Source: Pyropia yezoensis (taxonomy: Eukaryota > Rhodophyta > Bangiophyceae > Bangiales > Bangiaceae). Taken from it: a stretch of 64,000 nucleotides of DNA. The translations under genes were made by a program, and so were the position numbers. Below are positions 12,325 through 22,233 of this stretch, one piece after another; within the stretch, counting starts at the first letter, position 1, and each line of letters starts with the position of its first letter. Where the stretch lies: assembly GCA_009829735.1 (NCBI GenBank), contig CM020620.1, positions 16,217,186-16,281,185 on the forward strand, written 5' to 3'. Under the pieces are notes generated by a model, which was not told the origin of the DNA, did not search any database, and saw only the letters and a list, made by a program, of their open reading frames with translations.

Positions 12325-14633
12325 CTACATGGCGCACGCGCTCTGAACGGCTGAGCAAACCCCTCTGCAGAGCGAATCTCCGCCCCCCCGCACCAACAAG
12401 GCGTAGCAGTCTCTTCGTCTGACGCCCGGGCGCAGCGGCGCGGCGAGTGCCGTTTCCGCTACCCCCGCTCCCCACCCCCGCCGGCTATGGCGGCTGCGAC
12501 CGGCAACCGCAACGGCGGCGGCTGCGGGGGAGGCGGTGACGGTTGAGGTGAGGGGCGGCGTGTGTGCGTGCAAGACCACACACAGCGTTTTGTTGGCCGA
12601 GGGGTGCGGCGGAGGGGGGGGCGACGCCACCTCAGCGAGCGCGGCGGGCAGGGAGGCCTCTACCGCTGCTGCCGCCGCGGCCAGCGTCCAGTGGCTGTGC
12701 CGGCCGTGGCGGCGGCCTTGGCGGTGGCGGCGCCGCCGTGTGGCCGAGCCCCCCGACGTTGGGTGTGCGAGCCGCCTGCACACCGCAACGGGCGGCGGCG
12801 CGGGCCACCGCGGGCCTCCCAGGTCGACACGCACCACCACCGTGATGGCGCCCATGGGTGTGGGTGTGCCTTGGCTCGCCACGCTCCGCAGCGGCGGCTC
12901 CCCCGGGTGGACTGTGGAGGGAGGGTGGCGGGGGTGGGTGGAAGAGTGGCTGGGGGGGGGGCGGGGGTCAGGTGAAGGGGGTGGAGATGAGGTGGGGAGT
13001 GGAGTTTGTAGCGTCCTGGCCCGGCTGACCCGCAGCTGTGCGCAGGTTGGCCGGGCGCGCCTGGCGCGCGCCCTCGGCCCTACGTATAGTTGACAGTGTG
13101 TACGCACCGCATGCCGTCGTGGGCGGGGGGGATTGTCAGGCGCCACCCCTTCCACGTCGGTCGTGGCGATGGCCCCCTCTCTCGCCTCCATTTCAGCAGT
13201 GTCACGAAGGTACGGCACTGTTACACACTGAGGACATATTCATACATGCAGTGCAGTCTTTCATACAGTTCAGCTAGGCGCCCGCTGAGCGTACTGGGGA
13301 GCCTGCCTGCGGGTGTCAGGCAGTGGTCGTAGTGCGCTGCGGGACGCCCACGTCAGACTGGCACCTCTGCACCCTCCCTGAGCATCGGGGCGGGGTCAGC
13401 AGCGTGGGGAAGAGGGGGAAACGGGCCACCCCTCAGGAGGTGAATCGGCCACCGCCTCTGTTGCCCGCCGTCGTGGCGGCGGCGGCGACGGGGAAGTACC
13501 CGCGGCGCAGTCAGCCGTCCAGCCCAGCGGCCGCTGGTTGTGTAAGGGGTCAAGCGCGCGCATGCCAGGCACGCCAGGGGGAAGCGACGCTATCCGCTGC
13601 GGGCACCAACACGGGGACGCGCAGTGGGGATGGGCTTTGGCAGAGGTCGTACGGGGGGGCGAGGGTGTGGGACGACTGTTTCCTCTGCTCGGCGGTCCAC
13701 CTGAAGCCGCTCCCGCGGGGTGGTCCCCATTGGGCGCGGGGGTGGGCAGCGGCGGCGTTGGTCGTAGTTTAAGGGCAGCGTTGGCGGGCGTGTGTGTGGC
13801 GGGACACGTTGCGTTCCTTGGCCTTGTTAAGGTGAGACTGCCGGCCCTTCACGCCCCGTTTCTCCCGCCTCTGCCGCCAGCGCAGCTGCTGCCCCCTGCG
13901 CCCCCGCAGCCACTGGTGGGGAGTGGGGGGAGAGGGACGGGGGCGCGTGCGGAAGGGGCTCCAATTGGCGGGAAGGCCTCCACGGCCCCCCGCTGTGCGG
14001 CGCGCAAAATACCTCACGCCGCTCATGGTACAGGCTGCATCAGCAGCCGCCCTCCGACGTCGTGAACCACTCGCCGCCGTCGCCATCGTCCCCGCCAGCC
14101 CTGCCCCCCCCCTGCCCACGAAAAAGTGGGCTGCCCACACTGTCTCACTTCCCCCGCCCCCCCAACCCCCGCACTCCCCAAGAGGGAGTGCCGTCGCCTC
14201 GACTCACCCGCTCGCCTTTCCAAATTGGTTGCCGCCCCTGCCCCTTGACTTCCCCCCTTTCTTTTTTAGAGTAGTAGTAGCGCGGTCGTCGCCGCCTCCC
14301 CCATCCCCCCCCCCCCCTTCTCCCGACAAGAAACAGCTGCCACACCCCTGCAGGGAGCTGCCGCTCTAGGCACCCTCCGCCCCCCTTCCCTCCGGGGCCT
14401 CAAGGGGACGACGCCCCGTAAGAAGGTCGGGCCATCACTGGAAATCCCTCCAGCGGTCCCCCGTCTGCCACAGTTAGGCAAGGGTCTCCCAGTCGCGAGA
14501 GCGGGGGGCGGGCGGGCAGCCGAAGCTCTCTTGAGTCCGAGAGCTGCAACACTCTGGCAGGCAGCGCTGCCTGCAGCTGCGTCACCCGTCAGAGAACAAC
14601 GCCACGCGCTCCCGCGCTTGTGAAGCGCGCTGC
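12325..14633. other. G+C-rich stretch, coding status undetermined
   Basis: Both strands carry moderately long open frames (minus 12325-13218; plus 12536-13093, 13538-14065 and 13923-14369). None has a domain, signal peptide or repeat that favours one strand. Part of the 13.3-14.1 kb sequence could be an Ala/Gly-rich exon on the plus strand, but I cannot support boundaries. Confidence 0.3.
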
Positions 14634-14722
14634 TCATCCGTTCCCCTCCCCCCCACATCCCGCCATTTCCCCTCCCCCCCACATCCCGCTATTTCCCCTC
14701 CCCCCCCACATCCCGCCACCCC
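14634..14722 (+). repeat. Short tandem repeat, 26-27 bp, three copies
   Basis: ACATCCCGC recurs at 14655, 14681 and 14708, each copy preceded by a run of C and followed by ATTTCCCCTCC or a C run. It lies just upstream of the inverted 74-bp satellite block. Confidence 0.8.
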
Positions 14723-14770
14723 CCCCCCCCAATTGCGGGTGAGTGCCGGAGCGGTGGCTACGCGGGGTGG

Positions 14771-15018
14771 GTGTAAAAAGCAAACTGTGAATTTGGTCGT
14801 CCACGATCACTGGACGACACCAGGGGGGGCGTGAGAGGGGGGGGGGTGTAAAAAGCAAACTGTGAATTTGGTCGTCCACGATCACTGGACGACACCAGGG
14901 GGGGCGTGAGAGGGGGTGGGTGTAAAAAGCAAACTGTGAATTTGGTCGTCCACGATCACTGGACGACACCAGGGGGGGCGTGAGAGGGGGTGGGTGTAAA
15001 AAGCAAACTGTGAATTTG
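14771..15018 (-). repeat. Second 74-bp satellite array, inverted
   Basis: Units start at GTGTAAAAAGC at 14771, 14846, 14920 and 14994 (75, 74, 74 bp); three are complete and the fourth breaks off at 15018. On the minus strand each complete unit contains CTGGTGTCGTCCAGTGATCG, the same core as the array at 3420-4335, with the same period and a similar C-rich lead. Here the core is a clean hairpin, GTCGTCCA/TGGACGAC with a 7-nt loop. The second half of the unit (AAATTCACAGTTTGC) has diverged from the first array. Confidence 0.92.
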
Positions 15019-15033
15019 GCGTGGTCGTTGGTC

Positions 15034-15061
15034 GTACACTACATATGTATCGGTAGTGTAC
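15034..15061. repeat. 9-bp perfect inverted repeat next to the satellite
   Basis: GTACACTAC (15034-15042) and GTAGTGTAC (15053-15061) are perfect complements around a 10-nt loop. The hairpin follows the broken fourth satellite unit and may mark the array boundary or a small insertion. Confidence 0.7.
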
Positions 15062-15954
15062 GGCCCAACTGTGGGGGCAGCCGGCTGTGGGTCTTGGCCG
15101 CGGGCGGCGGTTTGACCGAGGGCGCGGGAGAGCCGCGCCGGGTGACGAGCGGCGCGGCTGGGGGGGGGGCAGGGGAGGCTGGAAGGGGAGCGGAGGTGCT
15201 GGCGGCGAGGCCCACCTGGGGCCAGCGATGGCCGCGGGTCCCCGCGGCGCGGAAGCGGCGACGACGATGGCCGAGTGGTTGGGTGGGGACGAGCGCGCCC
15301 CCGCGGTGGAGCGGGACGGGGAGGCCGGGGCGGGGCGGGCACCGCCATTGGGCGGCGGCCAGTGGCAGCCGGATTTGACAAGGCGACGGGACGGCGCCGA
15401 CGCCGACGTCACCGCAGACAGCAGCGGGACGGGAAGGCTGTGGCCGACGCCCAACGCGGGGAGCGGGCCGAGCGGCGCGGTGGACCGGCACCAACGCTGC
15501 ATCAGCCCTGCACGGCGGAGAAGGCCCGGCCTTGGACCTGCCCCTGCACCACACGGGGAGCGGGACGAGCGGGGCGAGGGGAAGCGAATCGACTGTCGCA
15601 GGGACCGGGTGTGGGTGATGAGCAACGGGGAGGGCGCGCGAGTGTATGGGATGGATGAGGGTGGGTGTGTGGGGTGGACGAGGGTTGGTGTGTGGCATGT
15701 GGGTGGCGAGATGAGCGCGCGCGGGTGGAGCGCCCATCTTGCGTCGTATGGAGGGGCCAAGTGGGCCCCGGGTGGGAAGCGTGAGTGGAGGATTGGGGCG
15801 GAGGACCGCGGCTGCCTGCCGGTACACAACACCGGCAGGGGAGGGCGCGGGGGAGAGGCAGGAACAACACAGGGACTTTACTCTCACGTACTCGCCAACG
15901 TGGGGCACCACGCGCGCCTGCTCACAGCTACGCGGCGCGCAGTGGGTGGACTTT

Positions 15955-16227
15955 CCACATGACGCTGCTCAAGGGCCTGCGACTGGGGTCATTTGGGATC
16001 ACCATGGTGAACTGTGCCGACATGCTGGCCCTCATCAACGTTGCCGGGGGAGTGTGCGTGGACGACGGCGCTGCCAATGTCGATGTGGTTGTCATAGGCG
16101 GTGCAAAGGTGGATAAGAAGGGAGCGCGGGGTGGGGGGGGGGGCGAGGGGCGGCGGATTTCGCGGTGGTTCATGGTCAGGGGCGGGAGGCCCGTGTGAGT
16201 GACAAGTGGCTACCAGACTGTATCGCA
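15955..16227 (+). CDS. BRCT-domain fragment
   Basis: After a possible acceptor (gcgcgcag, ending at 15942) the frame reads LLKGLRLGSFGITM, MLALINVAGGVCVDDG, then VDVVVIGGAKVDKK. After a G-run interruption (about 16119-16185) it resumes as VSDKWLPDCIAKW, then LPFTAYLV, then stop. That order is the BRCT pattern: hydrophobic first strand, the I..aGG.v motif, a hydrophobic strand, and the W..DC helix. BRCT domains bind phosphopeptides in DNA-repair and checkpoint proteins. Only one domain is present; the rest of any parent gene is not visible. The G-run segment is probably an intron or an indel. Whether this is an exon or a relic is open. Confidence 0.45.
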
Positions 16228-16750
16228 AAGTGGGAGTGCTTGCCCTTCACGGCCTACCTGGTCTAGTACATCGTGCAATGTTGCATGTCCTTGTTGTCCG
16301 CATGGATGGGCGGACGGGTTTGGGATGGTCTCCAGTCCCGTCGCCGAACTCGGTTTGTGCCTCTGTACGGGGCGGCCGCTGCCCACCGACTGGAACGAAT
16401 TCGCCGTGAAGGGGCCTACAAGGCGTACTCTGTGTTCGAGGCAGAGCGGATTCCCCCTCCCTCCCCCCAGACCGGGCAGCCAAACCAGCCATGGAACCCG
16501 GTGACCTCGGGTGCTATTCTGTCGCCTCTGTGTCACGCCACTGGTGCAACGCATGAGGAGAGGACCGGCGGGGCAACCCTGAGGTTGGGTGGGATGGCGG
16601 CCAGTGGGTTGGCCCAGGGGCGTGTGGCTGGCAGTTCTACCGGCCACCAGTCGACAGCCCACAATAAACAGAGGGTGGCCCGTGTCGGTGAGTAGTGGCT
16701 CACAAACTGTATTGCAAAGTGGGAGAGCATGGCGTACACGGCCCACCTGG
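16190..16750 (+). repeat. Direct repeat of the BRCT tail (16190-16262 and 16677-16750)
   Basis: The roughly 74-bp segment encoding the last BRCT helix recurs 487 bp downstream with about 75-80% identity. Both copies begin GGCCCGTGT and end CACGGCC(T/C)ACCTGGT. The second copy has a stop (TAG) before WLTNCIAKWES. The sequence between has an open plus-strand frame without a recognised domain. Confidence 0.75.
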
Positions 16751-16863
16751 TAACGGGTGGAAAAAAATAGTAATAATGTGCTCCCCCACACCATAGTTTT
16801 TGTGTCTCTTCTCTCCCCTTCCTTAAAACGGTTCACCCACTACCGTGTCCGTCGACCAGACGA

Positions 16864-17415
16864 CTACGGTGGGGGTGGGGGCTGGGGTGTGTTGGGTGCT
16901 GCCCCCGCCCGCCCAACTCCTGCGCTTCCGACAGAGTCCGACTCGTCGCCAGAACCCCTGCATGTCTGTCGCCGGTTGCGGCTGCGGCTGCCACGGCCGC
17001 GCGGGGCGCCCTGGTGCTCGCCCACCGACGTCGTGGCCCCGGCGCTCCCCCCGTCTCGGTTGTCACGTTTGCGGCCGTCCCTTCTTGTCCGTCTGGCGAC
17101 CTTGCCGACGGGTACTGATTCCGATACTGCTTCTTCTCGGGCGCGCTTTTGGGCTTGACTCTGCTTCCTCTTGTTGACTCGGACAGTGGTCAGCCTTTTC
17201 ATTGCTGCGAGGGACACCCAGCCCGCCAGGACATCGTGCGTGACTCCGCGGCTTTCCAGCACGACAGCAACGTCTGGAGGCATGGTCCCGTTTCGCCAAC
17301 ACTCGAGAACGTACGGCAGCCTTGCACAAAGGTTCTCTGAGAGACGGTGGCGAGCAGTGTGGGGGTTCTTTTGTCGCATGGGCCGCCTTGGAGGCCATCC
17401 TTTGGGCTGGTCCCA
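16864..17415 (-). CDS. In-frame extension beyond the Ulp1/GIY-YIG stop codon
   Basis: Directly after the TAA at 17416-17418 the same frame stays open for 183 codons, beginning WDQPKGWPPRRP and then an ATG at 17379. The first hundred residues (LSENLCARLPYVLECWRNG, AGWVSLAAMKR) look like folded helical protein. The rest is basic and Ser/Gly/Arg-rich, ending in Pro. Options are a second gene, stop-codon readthrough, an unrecognised intron, or a degraded element whose single ORF acquired a TAA. The shared frame and zero gap favour one original ORF. Confidence 0.5.
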   Translation of the reverse strand, partial: WDQPKGWPPRRPMRQKNPHTARHRLSENLCARLPYVLECWRNGTMPPDVAVVLESRGVTHDVLAGWVSLAAMKRLTTVRVNKRKQSQAQKRAREEAVSESVPVGKVARRTRRDGRKRDNRDGGSAGATTSVGEHQGAPRGRGSRSRNRRQTCRGSGDESDSVGSAGVGRAGAAPNTPQPPPPP

Positions 17416-20400
17416 TTACTTCTTGAAGTCGGGTACGGCCGCTCGAAGTCGGGTCCGGCCTTGGAGAACAGCCCGGTCTGCTTCCCATAAAACGTCACAG
17501 TCTGTCAGGGCGTGCCTCAGGAACGTCTGTATCAGTGGGGCCCGCCACCTGCACCTTGTACGAACTCTCGCCAGTACCTTGCCAAGTTTTGCATGGCGTC
17601 CTGTCGTCGGCACGTCCGCGTGGTGGTACTGTGCGTGAAACTCCTTGATCTGGTGGACAAAGTCCGCGACCCGGCCCGCGACGCGCATGCGCTGGCGTTG
17701 GCGGGCCTCGGCGTGAAACGGCATGGACAGAAGAACAGAGTTGAAAGTCGGACGCTTCCCGTTTGCAGCGCCCTCCGCGTCGGTGGCCAGCCCACCGTTC
17801 CTCAGGACAAAGCTCAGCTCTGCGAGCGCTGCCCACTCCTCTGCAGCGTCTTGTGTGGGTGCGTCCTCCCACATCATGGCACAAAACACCAGAAAGGCGC
17901 TGGCACCGTGCTCCCTCAAAGCGGTGTGAAACGCGTCGGATGCCAAGTCGCGGAGGTGCTCGTCCGTGCGGTTCTTGAGCTCATCCGCCGCCCGACCAGA
18001 TCGAACGACACGCCCAATGTAGATCCTGCCGTCGTCAGGGTGACCTTCTTTTCTCAGTACCCATACGTAGAGCATGCCGACGGGGCCGCCCTGGCGGCCA
18101 GTGCCACCTTGCTTCCGCTGCGCAGGAGAGGCCCTGGATCCGAGGACATCAAGGCCCTCGGCATGTGCTTGGAGTGCCTGTTGCCGTAGGGTCTTTGCCA
18201 CGGCACGGTCCCCGTCGGTGACCACCCCGCCGATGCAAACGAGGTCAGGCCAAGACGAAGAGCACGCGGTAGCGGCATCATCTATGGGGGCGACGGCTTT
18301 GCCTTCAAGAACGCGAAGGATAGCGTTTGCATCCGCGTCACCTATGGGTATGGTGTCTTGATCCGGGGGGCTTGCTGTGGACGCGTTGTCTCTCGATGCG
18401 CGCGCGACGCTCGGCAAAGGTCCAGGAGAACTCGGGCGTCGGCCGTGACTCGAACGAGAGCTGGCGGACCCCTTGGACTGGTTACATTGCGCCGGTGACC
18501 TCCGGCGCCGGTAGGGTGAGCACGGAGACGTAGAGCGAGGCGCAGGTCGGCGCCGTGCCCCACCCCGGCATGGGGGGGGAGAACTGTTGCCCTCAACGGG
18601 CTTAGGTCGTTGCTTGGGCTGCCGCGCCGCAGGTGGTGGAGAGCGGGATGGAGGCGGGGTCGGGTAGAAAAAGGAAGAAGAAACCGCCGGCGATGGGGAG
18701 GGGGATGGGGGAGAGGTCGGGTAGAAAGAGGTGGCAGATGAAGATTGTGCAGCACTGGGTGCAGGCGGCGCGACTGGGATGAGGAGACGCCGCGTACGGA
18801 CTGACCGTCGTTGTACAGCAGGTGGTGACGACGATGGCGACCGTGACCGACACGGGGACGCAGCTGCCACAGGGGAAGACAGTCCACGGAGAGGTGCTCT
18901 CGTGGACATGTCTGTCAGTTGCCGCCCTTGATCAGCGTCTGTAGACGGCGGCGGGGTGGGTGACGAGCGGGGTGTTGGTCGTTGACGAAGGGGGTGAGGT
19001 CCCGGCGGTCCCCGTGACGGTACGTCCATCGGCGACTGTGTGCCCACATCTGGTTCGTTGGCTGGTGTGACGGGTGGTGGTGGCGGCACCGGGTCCGGGT
19101 GGGACGGGCTAGATAGGTGACAGGTAGAGGTGGATGCCGTGCGTGACAGCAGAGGCTGCGTCCCGGGGGGTGTCGGCCATGGCTGGGTAGACTCGGGCGC
19201 ACGGGCGGTGATTGTCATACCAGGGCCTTGCGGCGGCGGTTGAAGAGTCCCCACCAGAGGCGCGACTGGCGGCGGGAGAGGGCCCGCATGACAAGAGAGG
19301 ATGTACGGGAGAAGGGCAGTCGGGTCAGGCGGGACCGCGTGAGCAACCGCACAGAGAGGGCTGACCAGCCTCACAGCGGCCTCTGTAATGCCACCGTGGC
19401 TGGCTTGGCACGTCCCCCCGGCCACAACACCAGTCGCACAGAGGCCGGTGATGGCCTCGACTATGGTTGACCGGAACGACGTGGCCACCTCCAGCGACAG
19501 GGCGGAAGGGTCGAGCCCGAGCGCCAGACACGCCATACTGCACAGTGAGAAAGGCCCACAGCTGAAAGTGTCTTGCTGCTGGGGGGCAGGCGCAGTCTCT
19601 ACTTGGTGCCATGCGACCGTGCGATCTCCTTGTCGGGCAACGTCGTTTAGCCAGGTGATGACGTCATGGGTGGGGTGCGTGTGGGTTCCAACGACAGAGT
19701 TGGCAACCGACACTGCACCACTTGCCGTATCGGCAACAACGACCGACAAGTGGCCATCCGCGGCAATGGGAAGGACGAGCTTGTCAAAGGCAGAAACGTC
19801 CATATTCCGCGTCACATGCTCGACATTCTTCCAGATATAGGGCAGGCGCGTGTTCCCAACGGAAGGCCGTAGAGCGCCGTAGATGTAGCCATCAAAAATG
19901 TGGATGGGCCGAGCCCGTCGCTCGCTACACGCCCACCGGTTCACCACCATCAGCAGCACCTTGACCGCGTCCATCGCCACATCCGACAGCCACTGGGTTG
20001 GCTGGAGCAAAGTATCCAGCTCCGCTCGTCGCACTGTGACGCCCAGCACACGTAGGGATGGTGGCGGGCCACGGGCGGCAGAACCAATGGGGGGGGTGGG
20101 GACACTGTCGGTGGTGAACGACAGGAGGGTGGAGCAGCCGGTACCGCGGGCGGCAGCACGGGCAGTAGGCGACACGCCATCGGCGTCATGAGGGACGCCA
20201 CCACGCGCCGTCAGTGCCACGGCTGGAGGTGGTGGTGGTCGGGCCTCTCCCAACAACACGCCGGTTGAGGGAGACGGGTGCCACGCCGGGTGCCAAGCAG
20301 CACCAGCGGTGGTGCCTGCGCCACGAGCCGCATCAGAAACGCCGCCGGGGGTCACTAGAGAGGTAGCCAGTGTCTTGGGTGAGAGAGTCGGGGCGGGTAG

Positions 20401-20595
20401 GGTAGGGTATGGGGTGATCAGGTTGGCCTTGCCGAGGGGCGCCATTGGTTCCAATTGTTTACCGCCTGGCACATGACGTCCAGTAGTGGTCGCGGTCGCG
20501 GCGGCAGCAGCACGTCGGGCGGCCTTTCGTGCACGCCGCGTAAGGCGGTCCCTCTCCCTGACCCGCTGCTTTTCTTCTTCGGTGACAGCGCCCAT
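17416..20595 (-). CDS. Ulp1-type cysteine protease fused to GIY-YIG nuclease-like and HA-like domains
   Basis: The protein has 1059 residues from the ATG at 20595. A basic N-terminus (EEEKQRVRERDRLTRRARKA) precedes a C48/Ulp1-like peptidase at about 190-360: WLSD at 202, then ADGHLSVVVAD (His282), VANS (Asn299 at the Asp/Asn position) and QQQDTFSCGPF (Gln340/341, Cys346). A 450-residue Pro/Ser-rich linker follows. Residues 840-930 resemble a GIY-YIG nuclease: MLY at 841-843, YIG at 859-861, Arg and His near 876-880, and Glu926. Residues 975-1040 (ADFVHQIKEFHAQYHHADVP, LGK, VLWEA) resemble a helicase-associated domain. Ulp1 proteases and GIY-YIG nucleases both occur in mobile elements, so an element protein is likely, but no RT, transposase or TIR was found. 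The ORF is intact except for what follows its stop. Confidence 0.75.
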   Translation of the reverse strand: MGAVTEEEKQRVRERDRLTRRARKAARRAAAAATATTTGRHVPGGKQLEPMAPLGKANLITPYPTLPAPTLSPKTLATSLVTPGGVSDAARGAGTTAGAAWHPAWHPSPSTGVLLGEARPPPPPAVALTARGGVPHDADGVSPTARAAARGTGCSTLLSFTTDSVPTPPIGSAARGPPPSLRVLGVTVRRAELDTLLQPTQWLSDVAMDAVKVLLMVVNRWACSERRARPIHIFDGYIYGALRPSVGNTRLPYIWKNVEHVTRNMDVSAFDKLVLPIAADGHLSVVVADTASGAVSVANSVVGTHTHPTHDVITWLNDVARQGDRTVAWHQVETAPAPQQQDTFSCGPFSLCSMACLALGLDPSALSLEVATSFRSTIVEAITGLCATGVVAGGTCQASHGGITEAAVRLVSPLCAVAHAVPPDPTALLPYILSCHAGPLPPPVAPLVGTLQPPPQGPGMTITARAPESTQPWPTPPGTQPLLSRTASTSTCHLSSPSHPDPVPPPPPVTPANEPDVGTQSPMDVPSRGPPGPHPLRQRPTPRSSPTPPPSTDADQGRQLTDMSTRAPLRGLSSPVAAASPCRSRSPSSSPPAVQRRSVRTRRLLIPVAPPAPSAAQSSSATSFYPTSPPSPSPSPAVSSSFFYPTPPPSRSPPPAARQPKQRPKPVEGNSSPPPCRGGARRRPAPRSTSPCSPYRRRRSPAQCNQSKGSASSRSSHGRRPSSPGPLPSVARASRDNASTASPPDQDTIPIGDADANAILRVLEGKAVAPIDDAATACSSSWPDLVCIGGVVTDGDRAVAKTLRQQALQAHAEGLDVLGSRASPAQRKQGGTGRQGGPVGMLYVWVLRKEGHPDDGRIYIGRVVRSGRAADELKNRTDEHLRDLASDAFHTALREHGASAFLVFCAMMWEDAPTQDAAEEWAALAELSFVLRNGGLATDAEGAANGKRPTFNSVLLSMPFHAEARQRQRMRVAGRVADFVHQIKEFHAQYHHADVPTTGRHAKLGKVLARVRTRCRWRAPLIQTFLRHALTDCDVLWEADRAVLQGRTRLRAAVPDFKK

Positions 20596-21904
20596 CTCAG
20601 GTAGACGTGGCAAGAAGCACAAGTGGGGGGGGTTCTACCGGTCCCCGCCTCGTCTCCACACCCGGGCACGTGTGCGTGCGAGGTGACGTGGTGGAAGAAA
20701 AAAAAAGTACCCGTGGTGTCTCCAGTGGGTTGGTGTGTCCATGCAGCACATCTGTCTCGGCGTAGCATGTGGGAAACAAGGCCGGCGCCCTGTACGAATT
20801 TGTGATGAGGGCGAGAAGTGCGCCCGGACCACCTGATCGCACGCGTCTACCATGCGGACAAGCGCACCACCTCTCGCGTCTGTCGTCCGCCATTCCGACC
20901 AGCGCACCACGACGTCGCGTCGTCAGGGTCCTCCCGGTTCGCTCGACCACGCAAGGTGAGGCGGCGTATTGGAGGAAACGCGGTCGACATGAATGTGACA
21001 CCCGTGGCCGTTCGGTGACGCCAATCCAAATAACAGTGTATACACTTTCTATTCGGGAACACATCTCCCAGATATGGATTGTCGTGGTTTCCCTTTCGGG
21101 TGTGTGTGTCGGTGTCATCGGGTGAAAATAGACAAGTCAATTTGCGCGGTTTCGCTGATCTGATGGTCGTTCTCGGCTCAGTTCGTATATAGATATGGGG
21201 ATACCTAGACCGGTCAGATTTTCCAATCATCCAACGGCAGATTCGAAAATCTGCCAGGATTGAACCACCGACGTGCATGCAACTGAGATGGATGCTTCGG
21301 GCAATGGAGATTGTGTGTATGTGGCGTGGCAATCCGACGACGCACCCGATTGTCTGAGCCGGGCAATGGGGATTGTGAGCGTCAGGGCAGGGAACGACAT
21401 GTACATGCACAGAGAAGTACGACAGGCGGGCCCTCGGTGGGCCCTCGGTGAGGTGACTCGGGGGGGGAGTGGCGGGGGGGGGGATGGTGGCGCTCAGTGA
21501 CATCGGGGCAAGGGCAGCCGCCGAGGCGACCTGCTGCCGCTGCCGCCGCCACCGAAACCCGCCGCCACCGCCGCCGCCGCCACCGCCGCTACTGCCGTGC
21601 CCGCGGCGGTCTCGGAGGCGTGCGGGCCTTCTGGCGGGGACGCCCAGCGGCTCCACCCACCTACCCGACGAGTGTCCACATTCGCCGTGGCCAACGAAGC
21701 AGTGCACCACGAGACATACAAAAGGAACCCTTCAACATGCACGTACGGGAAAGCACTCTCTACGAGCTCTTTGTATAGGTGCAGCGAGTACTCAAGAACG
21801 ATGTGCGTCTGCACCTCCAGCCTAGAGCAAGCTATGGAGGTGGTCGACCGTCGCATGGTGCCCAACCAATGCAAAACTGTGGAGGAGGGTGCCGGCCGCA
21901 GCCA
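20596..21904. other. Intergenic region upstream of the fusion ORF
   Basis: This is the head-to-head interval between the minus-strand fusion gene and the plus-strand NAPE-PLD region. It has an A+T-richer part (21020-21300) containing the hairpin pair listed separately, then a (ccg)n tract at 21530-21600. No convincing coding frame was seen. Confidence 0.4.
21215..21255. other. Two mutually exclusive hairpins
   Basis: GGCAGATT (21236-21243) pairs with AATCTGCC (21248-21255) around CGAA. On the minus strand this is an 8-bp stem with a UUCG tetraloop. The same right arm can instead pair upstream: CAGATTTTC (21215-21223) with GAAAATCTG (21245-21253). The overlap means only one can form. No transcript is known for this site. 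Confidence 0.6.
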
Positions 21905-22120
21905 ATGGCGGATGACGCGCGGGCCACCCTCTTCCGCGTGTTTCGCCGCACGGCCGTGTGCCTCGGGGAGCCTCCCGACCGCCGCTTCTTCTTGTTCGAC
22001 GTGCCCGTCAACCCGCTCAACACGTCGGGGGTGGCGCCGGGCCACCTCGCGCGCTCTCGTCCCCCTACCTCTTTGTCCCCTTCTGCGTGGCCCTCCACCC
22101 TCTTCTTGGACGATACACAG
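21905..22120 (+). CDS. Possible short first exon or small ORF
   Basis: From the ATG at 21905 the frame reads MADDARATLFRVFRRT, then RRFFLFDVPVNPLNTSG, balanced in composition unlike the surrounding low-complexity frames. It reaches exactly 72 codons at ACACAG|GTACGG, a good splice donor at 22121. A possible acceptor, TTGACAG, ends at 22187. Joining there goes through a 15-C run and is one base out of frame with the NAPE-PLD start, so a homopolymer length error could hide a longer N-terminus. A separate small ORF is equally possible. Confidence 0.3.
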
Positions 22121-22233
22121 GTACGGGATGTGTGGCAGCCAATGCGATGCGTGTATTGTGCGCCAGAAGACTGACCGCTCTTGACAGCGCGTGCCCCCCC
22201 CCCCCCCCAACCGCCCTCTTCTGTAACCTCCCC

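Noticed and set aside
15039..15962. Long opposing ORFs on both strands (minus 15039-15911, plus 15087-15962)
   Set aside because: Both are low-complexity with no motif or internal repeat that favours coding; only the 3' BRCT-like segment is supported.
21230..21310. tRNA on the minus strand (GGTTCAATCC motif near 21259-21268)
   Set aside because: The flanking bases do not form a T-stem, and neither normal, intron-containing nor permuted arrangements gave paired acceptor and anticodon arms.
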